Source of the DNA: Artocarpus heterophyllus
Taxonomy: Eukaryota; Streptophyta; Magnoliopsida; Rosales; Moraceae
Direction of reading: 5' to 3'
NCBI GenBank assembly: GCA_025403435.1
Contig: CM046333.1
Span: 12,611,770 to 12,675,769, forward strand
Length of the DNA: 64,000 nucleotides
The notes beneath the pieces are model-generated. The model was not told the origin of the DNA, did no database searches, and saw only the letters and a program-made list of their open reading frames with translations. Of the stretch, positions 37,201 to 48,288 are shown in pieces; the stretch's first letter is position 1; every line of letters starts with the position of its first letter. The position numbers and the translations under genes were made by a program.

Positions 37201-38609
37201 GTTGACGATTATATTGGCGTCTTGTCCAACAAATACCCCTACTGGAATAGAAGTAAAGGCGCTGACCATTTTCTAGTTTCATGCCATGATTGGGTACGTA
37301 AAAACTCTCCATCTTCTTCTTTTACTTTTAAACAAATGACGAGAGAAAATAACTGATACAACTAGTGCATTATAACTTTAAAAAAATTAAGAATAAGCAA
37401 AAAATAAAAAATAGTAGAAAAAAAGAAGAAGAATTATCCAGTCCAAGAGAAAAAACTAATTGTAGCTTCCGCTTACACTAGTAAGCTGGTACGTATATAT
37501 GTTTCTCCCTTCTTGCTTAGTTACTTAATTTTCTTTAGGAAGACATATATATTTGATATTCATATAGTTTTGTGAGTTTGAAAAGGTAATTTTTATGGTG
37601 GAACCATCATAATATCAACTCATGCAGCTATTAAATGTAATCGTACAATTCAATTGAGATTGGACATACAATTATATGTGAGGTTAGATGCTGTGATAGG
37701 GTTTTTCTTTTGAAAAAAAAAAAAAAAAGAACCATGCACTATACTTGTTTCACAAACGCAGTCCAATTTAAATGTTACTGTCACAATTAGACCTCAAGAA
37801 TGCGTTGTCTCCGCTGTAAATTTTCGTGCTTAACTCATTTCAAGTTGTTTTTTAAAATATTTTTATGCTAATTGATGTATGAATTTGTGATTAGCAAAGA
37901 ACTAGTAGTGGTAATTTAATTTTACTCTTGTTACATATCATTTCAGGCCCCAGATATATCAAGAGTTCACCCTGACCTTTACAAGAACTTCATTAGAGTG
38001 CTCTGCAATGCCAACTACTCAGAAGGTTTCCAACCCTTCCGAGACGTCTCCTTGCCAGAAATTAACCTCCCTAAAGGTGTCACAGGCTTACCTGACGCCG
38101 GCTTCATCCAGCCGCCAAATAAGCGCTCGATATTAGCCTTTTTTGCCGGCGGACCTCATGGGTTTGTGAGAGAAGAACTATTCAAGCATTGGAAAGAAAA
38201 AGACAACGAGATTCAAGTCCACGATTACCTCCCTAAAACCCTAAACTACAAAGAGTTGATGGGCAAAAGCAAGTTTTGCTTGTGCCCTAGTGGGTATGAA
38301 GTTGCTAGCCCTAGAATTGTGGAGTCTATATATGCTGGCTGTGTCCCGGTGGTGATTTCTCCTTCCTATGTGCTGCCATTTAGCGATGTTCTGGATTGGA
38401 GCAAGTTTTCCATACACGTTCAATTCGAAAAAATACCCGAAATAAAGACGATCTTGAAAGGGGTTTCTCAGGCTGAGTATTTGGAGATGCAAAAGAGAGT
38501 TATTGAAGTCCAACGTCATTTTTTGTTCAATCTACCGGCGAAGCCCTTTGATTTTATACATATGGTGATGCACTCGATTTGGCTCAGGAGGCTAAACGTG
38601 AGGCTCTAG
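34276..38609 (+). CDS. Exostosin-like glycosyltransferase, GT47 family (gene 1)
   Basis: Golgi type II glycosyltransferase of the plant exostosin (GT47) family; the acceptor is unknown. Such proteins build cell-wall polysaccharides. Exons 34276-34533, 34636-34802, 36939-37293, 37947-38609 give 480 residues. The start at 34276 was chosen over an in-frame upstream ATG (34195) because it puts a hydrophobic anchor (about residues 8-25) at the N-terminus. The stem is followed by [18 protein letters not shown], common to the family. The exostosin domain runs from about 143 to 445: [47 protein letters not shown], and the nucleotide-sugar motif [15 protein letters not shown] (about 370-385). Intron 2 (2.1 kb) holds two MITEs. 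Closest named relatives are the probable glycosyltransferases At5g11130 and At5g20260 (from memory). It is convergent with GT47 gene 2. Confidence 0.94.
35100..35222. mobile_element. MITE family A, copy 3 (in GT47 intron 2)
   Basis: GCGTTTGGTACGAGTATTTG start, ATTTAAATTTTTGTGAGAG, AATACTGTAGCAAAATGATT and a CCCAAACAAACACACC end. About 120 bp, in the same orientation as copy 1. Confidence 0.8.
35773..35801. repeat. Poly(A) run
   Basis: An adenine homopolymer of nearly 30 bp within GT47 intron 2. ACTAGAGATATGTCAC occurs on both sides of it, suggesting a small insertion with duplication of the target. Confidence 0.9.
36356..36525. mobile_element. MITE family C copy (in GT47 intron 2)
   Basis: AGGGTGTTTAAAAAGTATGG start, CTGTAGCATATGAGAACTTT, then the repeated GTATATGAGAGCTTTACACT, ending TTTTGCCAAACATC. 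The inverted ends and internal duplicated phrase define the family. Confidence 0.75.
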
Positions 38610-38686
38610 TTTTGATGTTTGCATGAGAGTTAGGGTTGTGTACATTAATTATTGTAACGTGCCTATATGTGGGATTAAAAGTATTG

Positions 38687-38692
38687 AATAAA
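38687..38692 (+). terminator. Polyadenylation signal of GT47 gene 1
   Basis: AATAAA (in TTGAATAAATAAAAATAAAC), about 80 bp downstream of the stop codon. Confidence 0.6.
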
Positions 38693-38821
38693 TAAAAATA
38701 AACTTAAATTCAATAACATTCAAGACATCAAAACAATGCTCATGGGTCTTTGAAAATATACAAAAAATAAAAATAAACTTAAAATACAAACTATAGTTTT
38801 AGTGTAGCACTAAATATTTAA

Positions 38822-39253
38822 AATACATTCATCATCACTATAATACAATACCCAAATAATTTAACACAGCCACACAAAAGTAATACAAATCTTATATAAT
38901 CTAGACGAGTTACAAACAAAAATCTTCCAAACACGAAACCAATAATGTTGTTGCTTATTTCCCGTCAGACAAGTTGCACTGAGTTTCACTTGAGAGATGC
39001 AAGTATGATAGGTATAAGCATTGACATGCCCAAATAATTTAGAATACATTCATCATCACTATAATACAATACCCAAATAATTTAACACAGCCACGCAAAA
39101 GTAATACAAATCTTATATAATCTAGACGAGTTACAGACAAAAATCTTCCAAACACGAAACCAACAATGTTGTTGCTTGTTTCCCGTCAGACAAGTTGCAC
39201 TGAGTTTCACCTGAGAGATGCAAGTATGATAGGTATAAGCATTGACATGCCCA
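38822..39253. repeat. Tandem duplication, unit 221 bp, two copies
   Basis: AATACATTCATCATCACTAT begins both copies (38822 and 39043). The second runs to about 39253. Only about six single-base differences were seen by eye, so the duplication is recent. It lies just past the 3' end of GT47 gene 1 and has no coding content. Confidence 0.92.
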
Positions 39254-39275
39254 GTAGGGAAAAACTATTACTCAC

Positions 39276-41215
39276 CTGTTCATTACCATATTAAAACTGC
39301 ATGGTTAGTTAGTTACTATCATATTCCAGATTATGAGGTTCATTATGATGACATTCTGTGGATAACGTAGTTAATCCTTATCGAGTTTTATACTTATACA
39401 TATATACAAATATTACAATTCATCATTATTTTTAGGTATTCACGTTAAAAAGAGTATCATTCAACTCATCGAAACCCAAATGGGTGCACTTGGCCACCCT
39501 CCAAACATTCCAAGGGTGTTCCGATGAGGGGACATCAAGCTCTAAGTCCTCACCAAGTCAATTCATGTACAGTGTGTTCTGGGACTTTCGACCTAAAGGA
39601 GCGTTATCACCCCCCTCTATTTTACCTTTTAGGGTATTCGTGCCCAAGGACGTAACCGCCACCCTCTTCACGTCTCACCATTCCTCTATATTCAATCATT
39701 ATTTATAGAGTCAGTTTTCATAACCATACTTCTCAATTTACAACAAATATGTCAAATCATTATGTTCCTCGTTGTACAATATAGGACGAGTTTATGTCAT
39801 AGTTTTACATGTGATACTCATGTTATAGTAGTTCAACATATATGTATATATATATATATATCTTGCAGTAAAACAATCAATTTTAATTCCATAAAGACCT
39901 CACAAAAAATGAGTAATAGAATCCCTACTCCTTTATAAATATCCACTGATAATTTTTCAGCTTACATAATTCACTACGTAAGCTTCAAGTACGCCGTTAT
40001 CCTAAAACGTATAAAATAATCATACTTTAACTTAAATTCTAATTTTTAATTATGTCAATTTATCATTTATTTTTCTATTAGTGTGCCATAATTATTAACA
40101 TACTAAAATTGTAAATATAAATTTTCACACTTAATTTTAGTAAATTATAAAATAGCAATAAAATAAAAAATATATGAATTTTATTTTGATACAAAATATA
40201 TTAAATTAGATTTTTAAAATAAATAATATAATTTTAAAATATTTATAATTAAAATAATTAAAACGTTTGATAGTTATAAAATTATTTAAAATTATAAACT
40301 ATATAGAAAACTATTTATTATTTCGGAATCATTAACTATTAAATTACTCGTCTTATCCTAATGGTTTGGCCTCTTTTTACTTGACCTGAGGTTGGGCGAT
40401 GTATCGTTTTTGTCGTTTTTCACCTAGAAAAACTCATACATAGAACCCAGAATTCGTTTTAAGCCCTTTAATCCCATTCTTAGTTTCTTAATAGCTTTTT
40501 AAACATAAAAACTATATATAAGCAATAGATAATCATCTCTAAACATCAAAAACATATATTTCACAATCTGCATACCAAAAATATAGCTTAAAATCAAAGT
40601 TAAAGTTTTAAAAATCTAACCTCAAAACTTTGTTCAAAAGTTGAGTTTTGATCTTGGAAATGTTCAGGCCGCTTCAATCCTTGAGTTTGCAAAGGGTTAT
40701 TTGTGAAGATTTTGAAAGAAAATCAGCTTAGAAAACCTTGAGGTTGTTTAAGTTCTTCTTTAGCTCTTCTCTGGGTTTGTGTCAAGTTAAAAGAGAATAA
40801 AGAAAAGTAGAAGCAGAGAGAGTAAGAGAGGGAGTCGTGTGAAAGTGATAGAAGGAAGCGAATAAGAAGAAGAAAAGTAGAGAAATTATTGGGGGGAGAC
40901 AGAGTAGGTAAAAGACGGGTGGAATTGGAGCAAAAAAATCAAAGGAGTTGTTAAAAAAATTATCTTCATGTCTCCTCCAAATACTTTTAACATAAGATGC
41001 CAATTATGGCATTTTTGTAATTAACTAATGATGCTAAGGGCATTTTAGTAAACATGCTAAAAAGGAGTAAGAAAAATTTTAGAAAAATTTAAAATACATG
41101 GAGTAAATAATATGGAGTAATTTTAGATGCAAATTAAAATTTTAAAAAGTTTAAATTGACACACTAATAATTAATTTATACATAATTATATCCGTTAAAA
41201 ATAACAGGTGTTACA
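39276..41215 (-). mobile_element. Reverse-oriented LTR remnant
   Basis: The minus strand starts TGTAACACCTGTTATTTTTAA at 41215. A purine-rich (plus-strand) leader lies at 40790-40930. About 39460-39720 is GC-richer, as in the downstream part of other LTRs here. The left end (TGTCA expected) was not found, so the left border is approximate. TGTAACACC matches the start of the LTR at 29971. It is non-coding. Confidence 0.6.
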
Positions 41216-41710
41216 ATTATGCTTTAAATGTTGTTATTCTTGTCTTTTTTAACTTGAGGTAGAAAATTTGAATGCGTTATAGTAGAATCAAAAGCGAATT
41301 TAAATTAGGCTATCGCTGTAACTTGATATATAGTAAGATTAATTTGGTTGCGAGAAAGTTGTTATCAATAGAAGTAAACTAATGGCCCAAGAGATCGAAG
41401 TTATAAACTGCATATTAAAGGAATATAAACTGTCAAATTTATTAACAAGAAGTCAATAAGTCAATCTCAGATGTCAAACAGTAATTAACAAGAGAATTTA
41501 TTAACAAGTCAATAAGTCAATCTCAAATGTCAAATTTTGACATGTGTTTTTGTATTTACTTAGTGTCAAATTTTGATGCCAAAATATATGCCAACCATTA
41601 AAAAGGAAATAAAAAAAAAAAAGAGGAAGAAAGCATTAGAGAAGAGTTTTTGGGCTTGAATACTAGCATTAATTTGCACTGCAATGCTCTAACTGAATTA
41701 AAATAATTAA
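41216..41710. other. AT-rich intergenic DNA
   Basis: Contains a short internal duplication (ATTAACAAG..AGTCAATAAGTCAATCTCA, about 41440-41530). No gene was seen. Confidence 0.5.
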
Positions 41711-42242
41711 ATGGTATTTTTTAATTTAAGATTAACTACGATATATATAAATATATATGTATGGAAAGTAACTTAGCATAGTATTCCTGAAACTATCATA
41801 CTCATGGCAGTTTTGGTTTCTAATATACCGATTTCCGCCCCGCCCCAATAGCTAAACTAGGACGTAAACTCGTGGAAATGCTAGCTTTATCATGGTCTAA
41901 AAAATTGGTATTAACTTATGGAAAGTAGTAATCATGACTATAAACAGTTTATTTAATTCTACATATATATAAATAATTATATATATATGGTATTTTTTTA
42001 ATTTAAGATTAACTACGATATATATAAATATATATATGCATGGAAAGTAACTTTAGCATAGTATTCATGAAACTATCATACTCATGTCAGTTTTAGTTTC
42101 AAATATACCGATTTCCGCCCCAATAGCTAAACTAGGACGTAAACTCGTGGAAGTACTAGCTTTATCATGGTCTAAAAAATTGGTGTTAACTTATGGAAAG
42201 TAGTAATCATGACTATAAACAGTTTATTTAATTCTATATAAA
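41711..42242. repeat. Tandem duplication, unit about 275-285 bp
   Basis: TTTAATTTAAGATTAACTAC begins both copies (about 41716 and 41997). Both share CATACTCATG-CAGTTTT, ATATACCGATTTCCGCCCC and TCTAAAAAATTGGT, ending TAAACAGTTTATTTAATTCT. Differences are mostly single bases, the loss of one CCGCCCC half in copy 2, and AT-run length. Confidence 0.92.
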
Positions 42243-42298
42243 TTACTAATAATTAGCTCAAGCAGTAATTTGGTACGGCTGTTGCCTCATAGAGATTA

Positions 42299-42465
42299 AG
42301 CCTGTGTTTGACATTTCAATTGCAACTATTAGTTTTAATTAACAAAACAATATAAAATTCTTATCAATTGTAATAAAAAAAATTACCAAAGTATAAAACT
42401 CTCATATGTTACAAATTTTAAACTAATATTTTCAACTTCAATTACCCTACCAAACACCCCTTAAA
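42299..42465. mobile_element. MITE family C, inverted copy
   Basis: Ends GTGTTTGACATTTCAATTGC and TACCAAACACCCCTT are inverted. The interior has the complement of the family C phrase (AAAACTCTCATATGTTACAA). Confidence 0.65.
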
Positions 42466-43461
42466 AAATAGAAGGCAACTTTTATAGGGTATGCTCTTCT
42501 GCAATTGCATTATAACAAATTAAGTTGAGAATAACATGGTAGAATTTACATATATACAAAATTGGCTGTTAATATGAATAGCAACTGAGTAATATTATCC
42601 AACATTGACTCTCTTTTTTTAAAGCTAGCATGCACTAAGATCTATATCTATATAGCTCAGTTAGGGAATGGTAGTCAAGACTCAAGATCATCAATTTTTA
42701 TTCTCTCTATAAAATACGTTCTGAACAACGAGAATACTCTTCAAAGGGGGAAAAAAAACACAAATAAATAAATAAATAAGTACGAGAAGACTCTTTTTTT
42801 AAGTACTAAAAGGGAAAAAAAAAGAAGAAAGAAAAATAAAAAGAGAGAGATGGGATGATGGGCAAGCCAGAGTAACAAACTTGCTGTCCTGAATATTTTG
42901 TCAATCTTTTTCGTTTCATACGAATTAATTTCGTTGAACATTATGATTTTTTCTGAAGCCTCTTTCCCTTTTATTTTATTGCTGGTCCAGTCTGATGCCA
43001 AGCTATTATTACTAGCTAATACATATAATAATAATAATATGGCTGCCAGTTGAGTTTACCCGCGCATTATGACCCCCCCACAAAAGGAAAAAAAAGCAGT
43101 AAAACAAAAAAAAAAATCATCAGAGTATGAACATTAATTCCTGAGCACGCTTAGGAACTGCCGCATTGAGTGTAAACTACTGCGCAGAGAATAATTGCTT
43201 GCGCACTTACTACTTTCTTTTTCTCTCAATATATTTTCTCTCTTTTATAATTGTAAACAAAAATTATATTAAAAAAAAAGTCTTTTTCCACAGGTATTTC
43301 TACCGACGATATATGTTTACAAACTATTAGATCGGATTAAATTTTTTTTTTAATTTAATAGTTAAAAAATATATGTCTATCGGTAGATTACTTTTTACGT
43401 ATGTATGTACGAAAGAAATCTCTTAAAAAATAATTAAGAAAAAAGAATTTCTATATACTGT
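42466..43461. other. 3' intergenic region between the convergent GT47 genes
   Basis: AT-rich with an AATA run at 42762-42779. Short open frames have no family resemblance. The 3' UTR of GT47 gene 2 lies at its right end. Confidence 0.5.
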
Positions 43462-45395
43462 CTATGCATTTTGAACTACTGCAAAATTCAACCTCCGGAG
43501 CCATATAGAATGCAGCAACATATGAAACACGTCAAATCTCTGAGCAGGCTGGTTCAACAAGAAATGCTTTCTCACCACTTTCAGCCCTTCTTTAAGCCTC
43601 CTGTACTTGTCCTCCGGAACAGCACTCAAAATCTCCTTCAACCTAGGCATGTCCAAAATATCAACCGTGATCGAAAACGCGTCCCAATTCAGCACATCAC
43701 TGAACGGCAGAACATAATTCTGGGACAAAATCACGGGCACACACTCGGCGTAAATCGCCTCGACGACTCTCGGGCTCGCCACCTCGTAGCCGCTAGGGCA
43801 GAGGCAGAACTTGGAGTTGAGCATGAAGGAGTGGTAGCTCATGTTCAAGTTTTTGGGGAGGTATTCGTAGACCAGGAGCTCCTCGTCTTTGCCCTTCCAG
43901 TGTTCGAGGAGGATCGAGCGGATCGGGCCGTGGAGGCCGCCAGCGAAGAAGCCTAGGTACTGGCGTGGGGCGTCGAATGGCGGCGGAGTGAGGAGTTCTT
44001 CGGCAATGTCTCCGGTTAAGAGGTAAATTTCCGGGAGGGTGACGTCCTTCTCAGGGTTGAAGCCTTCGGTTGAGTTGGCATTGCAGAGGACCCGGATGGA
44101 GGTGTTGTACACGAAGGGGTTGCCTTCTGATGCATGAGGACCCTGCAAAATGTATGAAAATTTAGTAATTTAATTAGAAATGGAGCGAGGCTAAGAAAAG
44201 TTAGATATATAGAAGACAATTTAAATAAATAGTACCTTATTGGAATCCCAAGGTTCTGAACCTTGTATGTATGTAAATACTTTAATAGGGTATTTAGCAT
44301 AATGATAAGAACCATTGGTTAAAACTATAAATATTGTAGCATGTAAGAGCTTTATACTGTAGCCTTTTTTTTTTACTGCAACATATAAGAGCTTTATATT
44401 ATTGTTAACTGAAAAATTGATTGGAACTAATTTTGCCGAATAAACTATATAAATGTTTACTTGGATTTTCAATGTTGTTGGACTTCGTTATCAAAGTTAT
44501 GCACCATAATTCTTTTTTTTTTTTCCTATTTTTTGCCCGATATGTATACATTTTTTTCTTTTTTTATATCTACTTTTGTATGCTAATAATTAATTTGTGG
44601 TTCAGCGTTTAATTCCAACCGATCCCCTGTATTCGTTTGTTTGAGGAGAATGTGCTAGTAGGAGATAATTTTAGAAACTTTCTTCTTCTTTTTGTTTTTG
44701 GATTGATTCTTACATAAGCTAGCAAAGAGCAAGGCATGACCAATCAATTAATCCAGTTCATTTTATTTAATTAGTTATGTAAAGTTCATTAATTAATATA
44801 GCTATAACAATATTCTACTGGTGAAATATACATATATACAGAAGTCCTCAAGTTGGTATTAATCTCTTTCTCTACTCATTTTTTATGTGAAGAAGTTGAT
44901 ACATTAAGAAAGGAAATCTGAAATCTACATGAAAATAGCAGTACTATTCCAAACGGGGCACGCCAAAAAAGTTGTGTACGTAAAGGAGTATAAAAAGGAG
45001 AAAGTGAAAGAAAGAGACTTAGAGAGAGAGAAGACTCACCCAATCATGACAGGCAACAAAGAAGTGGTCAGCCCCATTGGTTCTATTCCAAAAGGGATAT
45101 CTCTTGGACACCATGTCCACGTAATCAGCAACATAACGTCTAAGGGGATTTTGGTCGTGAGAGTTCTCCTTGTACAGGTACTTGACCATCCAGGTTACGC
45201 TGAAGGGCATGAAGTAAACGTGAGCGCTTTCCCCATCTTCCGTCCTCAACTTCCCCGGCCCTTGTTCCATCTCGTGTATGAACCTCCCTTCAATGGAGTA
45301 TATGTTCTTGCATGGCCCATCGTGTGCGATTGGTAGCTCCCCTTCTTTGTACACGTACAACTTGAATCTTTTCTCCATTTCCCTGTAGCTCCTGC

Positions 45396-45430
<35 letters not shown>

Positions 45431-47430
45431 ATCTTATATAATACGGTTAATTGTTGTTATTATAATTAATTTTAATTGGAGATTGAAGAAATTAGTTGCT
45501 TATTGGAGAAAAGGAAGAGACTTCATTATGTATCATTGTTTGCGTGATTTGGAAGTGTGATAAATTACCAAGGAATGAACTGGATTGTCGATCATAACTA
45601 ACCTTATCTAGACTCGAAAAGAATTGCAACTTTGCCGATAATTTGCATTATATCAGTCCAATTAGCAACCAAAAAAGAGAAAAGTAAAAATGAGATTATT
45701 AATAATTTGTCTCTTCTAGATCCTGATTAATGTTTGATGTTGTGTAGCTTAGAGATATTAATAATGAGGACTATTATTAGTGGGTGTACTCATGTCTTAA
45801 TCCTGGTTCATCAACATTAAATATGATTAGTAAAAGTAATAATTATTTGAATATATTATTTATTTCTTTAGAGCTAATATTCAGGAGTCGTAATAGATAA
45901 GGTAGTCTCCACAAGAAGTCACAATTTGGAAAACAGACCTTAATAATATCTAGTACTATTTTTAGCCCTACGCCGTGATTCAAAAAAAAAAGTCATTTCC
46001 AGGAAAGAAAAAAAAAAAACTTAGAAGTATAGCTCGTTCTAATACTAACCTTGAAACAACAAATACTATGGTCCCAATTTATAACAAAATATTTTATTCA
46101 AGGAGTACGCCAAACTAGACTCTCAAATGCTAACAAGTGGCGAGCCACTTTTTCAGCAGCCATCGAGTGTGTATTTTGAGGAAATTGAGGCTTTTTTAGT
46201 TTAAATCATAATTTAAATTATTTTATTATAATATTTTTTTATCAAAATTTAAATTTATATTTAAATATTCAAACTAAATAGGTTTTGAGTGAGTGTGCAT
46301 TCTAGCGTGACTTGAAAGAAATTGTCTCACGAGAAACAACATCAAAAGAAAGAAGAAGAAAAAAGATTTAACGCTAATGATGACTTACAATAGTTACAAA
46401 TTAATAAATAGGGTACAGTTCTCCCACATAATTTAATAAATAAATAAATAAAGAAGTCAGAAAGTCTTTTAACCGCCTACGTACAAATCAATCAAAACCT
46501 CCATTAATATTCTATTTGATGTTTGGTTAATTAAAAGGAAAATTAAAAAAAACAGTTCTCTGCAACCCTTCATGGTAGGACCCAGGACCCTTCATATGCG
46601 ATAAGCTCACCTTACCTGAGGGGCCCGGGCTGGAGGACAAAGGGCTGAAAAAAGTTTTTCAAGTAAAAAGGCAAAAAGAAAAAAACGAATTTAGTTGCGG
46701 GCTTACTGATAGAAGGCGCCGGGGTTGTGATACACCCTTTTGTGGGGAACGTAGTCGGTGTCGTTGATCCGCGACGAGAAGTTCCCATTCCAAGCCGCGC
46801 TGCGAATCGCAGCTCGCGCTCCGGCCAGTCCTCTCTCTATCTTCTCTCTCCTCAGATTCCCCATTTTTTTCTGCGATATACATTCATTAGAACTCCATAA
46901 ACAACAATTTTCAGAAAGAGAGACAAAGAACACCAAAAAAAAAATAAAGATTAAGAAATTAATCAAAGAAACTTCACAAACAAAAATCATGAGAAAGAAT
47001 TTGAAACTAAGCAAGCACAAATTGAACAAAATGATGATGATGCAGTTAAGTATAAGGAGATGAGGGAGGCAAGAAATATTACTACTGCGATGGCTTGGAT
47101 TTTGAGTTCGTTGGAGTCGATGCAAGGTTGAGATCCAGAAGAAGAAGAAACGGATTGATCACGATCAATATGGGAGCTAATTACAACTTCTCTCTGGAGA
47201 TTATTGCGAGGCATGGGATAGGTAACTTTTAAATCTCCTGGTTCAAAACTGCCATCAGTATTACCCATCATCAAGATCATCCTCGTAGAAGACAACATTC
47301 CGAAAGACATGAGTAAAGCGGCTACGGCCATGGACGCAACGCAGAGCCAGCTCAGTGCGATGACGCCGTATACGATATGGCGGACCGTTCTCATCGTCTT
47401 CTTCTGTCTGTTAAAGCTAATCTGCTCCAT
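43462..47430 (-). CDS. Exostosin-like glycosyltransferase, GT47 family (gene 2)
   Basis: Golgi type II membrane glycosyltransferase of the GT47 exostosin family; donor and acceptor are unknown. Exons, in gene order: 47086-47430, 46707-46870, 45040-45391, 43462-44142; 513 residues. A short basic cytosolic tail (NRQKKTMRTVRH) precedes one membrane anchor (about residues 18-44), then an acidic/Ser-rich stem and the family segment KIERGLAGARAAIRSAAWN. The exostosin domain begins SYREMEKRFKLYVYKEGELP, continues through HDGPCKNIYSIEGRFIHEME, NRTNGADHFFVACHDWGPHA, VLCNANSTEGF and [20 protein letters not shown], and ends [14 protein letters not shown]. All junctions are GT-AG. It has the same exon phases as gene 1 but is clearly diverged, and the two are convergent, so this is an old inverted duplicate pair. 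It keeps the usual HDGP where gene 1 has HMGP. Confidence 0.95.
44283..44455. mobile_element. MITE family C copy (in GT47 gene 2 intron 3)
   Basis: TAGGGTATTTAGCATAATGA start, TGTAGCATGTAAGAGCTTTA twice (44335 and 44378), ending TTTTGCCGAATAAAC. Confidence 0.75.
45396..45427. repeat. (AT)n microsatellite in GT47 gene 2 intron 2
   Basis: About 30 bp of AT, immediately next to the exon 3 acceptor. Confidence 0.95.
46165..46290. mobile_element. Diverged family A MITE-like sequence (in GT47 gene 2 intron 2)
   Basis: TTTAAATCATAATTTAAATT on the left and AAATTTAAATTTATATTTAA then AAACTAAATAGG on the right match the family A order, but the ends are worn. Confidence 0.4.
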
Positions 47431-47605
47431 AATTTATTCACATATATACATATATATATATATATATATTATTTTTAAGGAGTTTGTTCTGTTTGGTGAC
47501 CGCGAAAGAGAAAGAAAGTGAGGGAATACGAAGTTCAGGAGGGCGGGGGGCTTGAGAGTGATTTGTAGTGGTGTGGAGAGACAGTCGTGTGCTGTGTGTC
47601 AATTG

Positions 47606-47615
47606 CTTATTTATA
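47606..47615 (-). promoter_or_regulatory. TATA box of GT47 gene 2
   Basis: Minus strand TATAAATAAG, about 175 bp upstream of the start codon at 47430. Confidence 0.6.
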
Positions 47616-47660
47616 CGAGCGGAAAGAGTGAAGCGTGAAATTACCAATTTAACCCTGGTC

Positions 47661-48006
47661 AAGTTCGATAAGTACTTTGAGTTTGATTACGAATATAATA
47701 TATTAAACCCAAAAAAAAGGTAAGGAAAAGAAAAAAACGTGACTAGAATTTGTGTTTGGTTAAGAAGAGTTACATGAAAATAATGTCGTCTAAATAAGAG
47801 GTTGTAATATGTATTAAAAAACATATGCATTAAAGGTTATAGAAGGCCAAGAGTTAGACATCCACATATACAATTGTTACACAAGACCCTGTGGTTTATG
47901 TATTTCTGTTTTTCTGTATAAAGGTGTTGTTATTTTATGTAGATGTATATGACTAAAATTGATTTTATTAATTTAACAAATAAGATGTAACTTCATCTAA
48001 TAAAGA
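47661..48006. other. Upstream region of GT47 gene 2
   Basis: AT-rich, with nothing recognised. Confidence 0.5.
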
Positions 48007-48178
48007 TAAATAGGGTGTTTGGCATGGTAGTGGGAACTATTAGTTAGAACTGTTTTTATTGTAGCATGTGACAGCTTTACACTATAGCAACTTTTTTCTT
48101 TATTGTAGCATGTAAGAGCTTTACACTGTTCATAATTGAGTTAGTGGTATTAACCACCATATGCCAAACACCATGAAA
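48007..48178. mobile_element. MITE family C, best preserved copy
   Basis: Ends AGGGTGTTTGGCATGGTAGT and ACCATATGCCAAACACCATG are good inverted repeats. The interior carries TTGTAGCATGTGACAGCTTT and TTGTAGCATGTAAGAGCTTT as a duplicated phrase. Confidence 0.85.
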
Positions 48179-48288
48179 ATTAATAGGGTGTTAAGAAAGT
48201 GAATTGAAACTGAAAGTTAGAATTAAAATTATTGTAGTGTATGATAACTTTACACGTAGCATATTTCTACTTCACACTGTAACATACA

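Noticed and set aside
43471..43956. 161-codon plus-strand open frame
   Set aside because: Antisense shadow of the last exon of GT47 gene 2.
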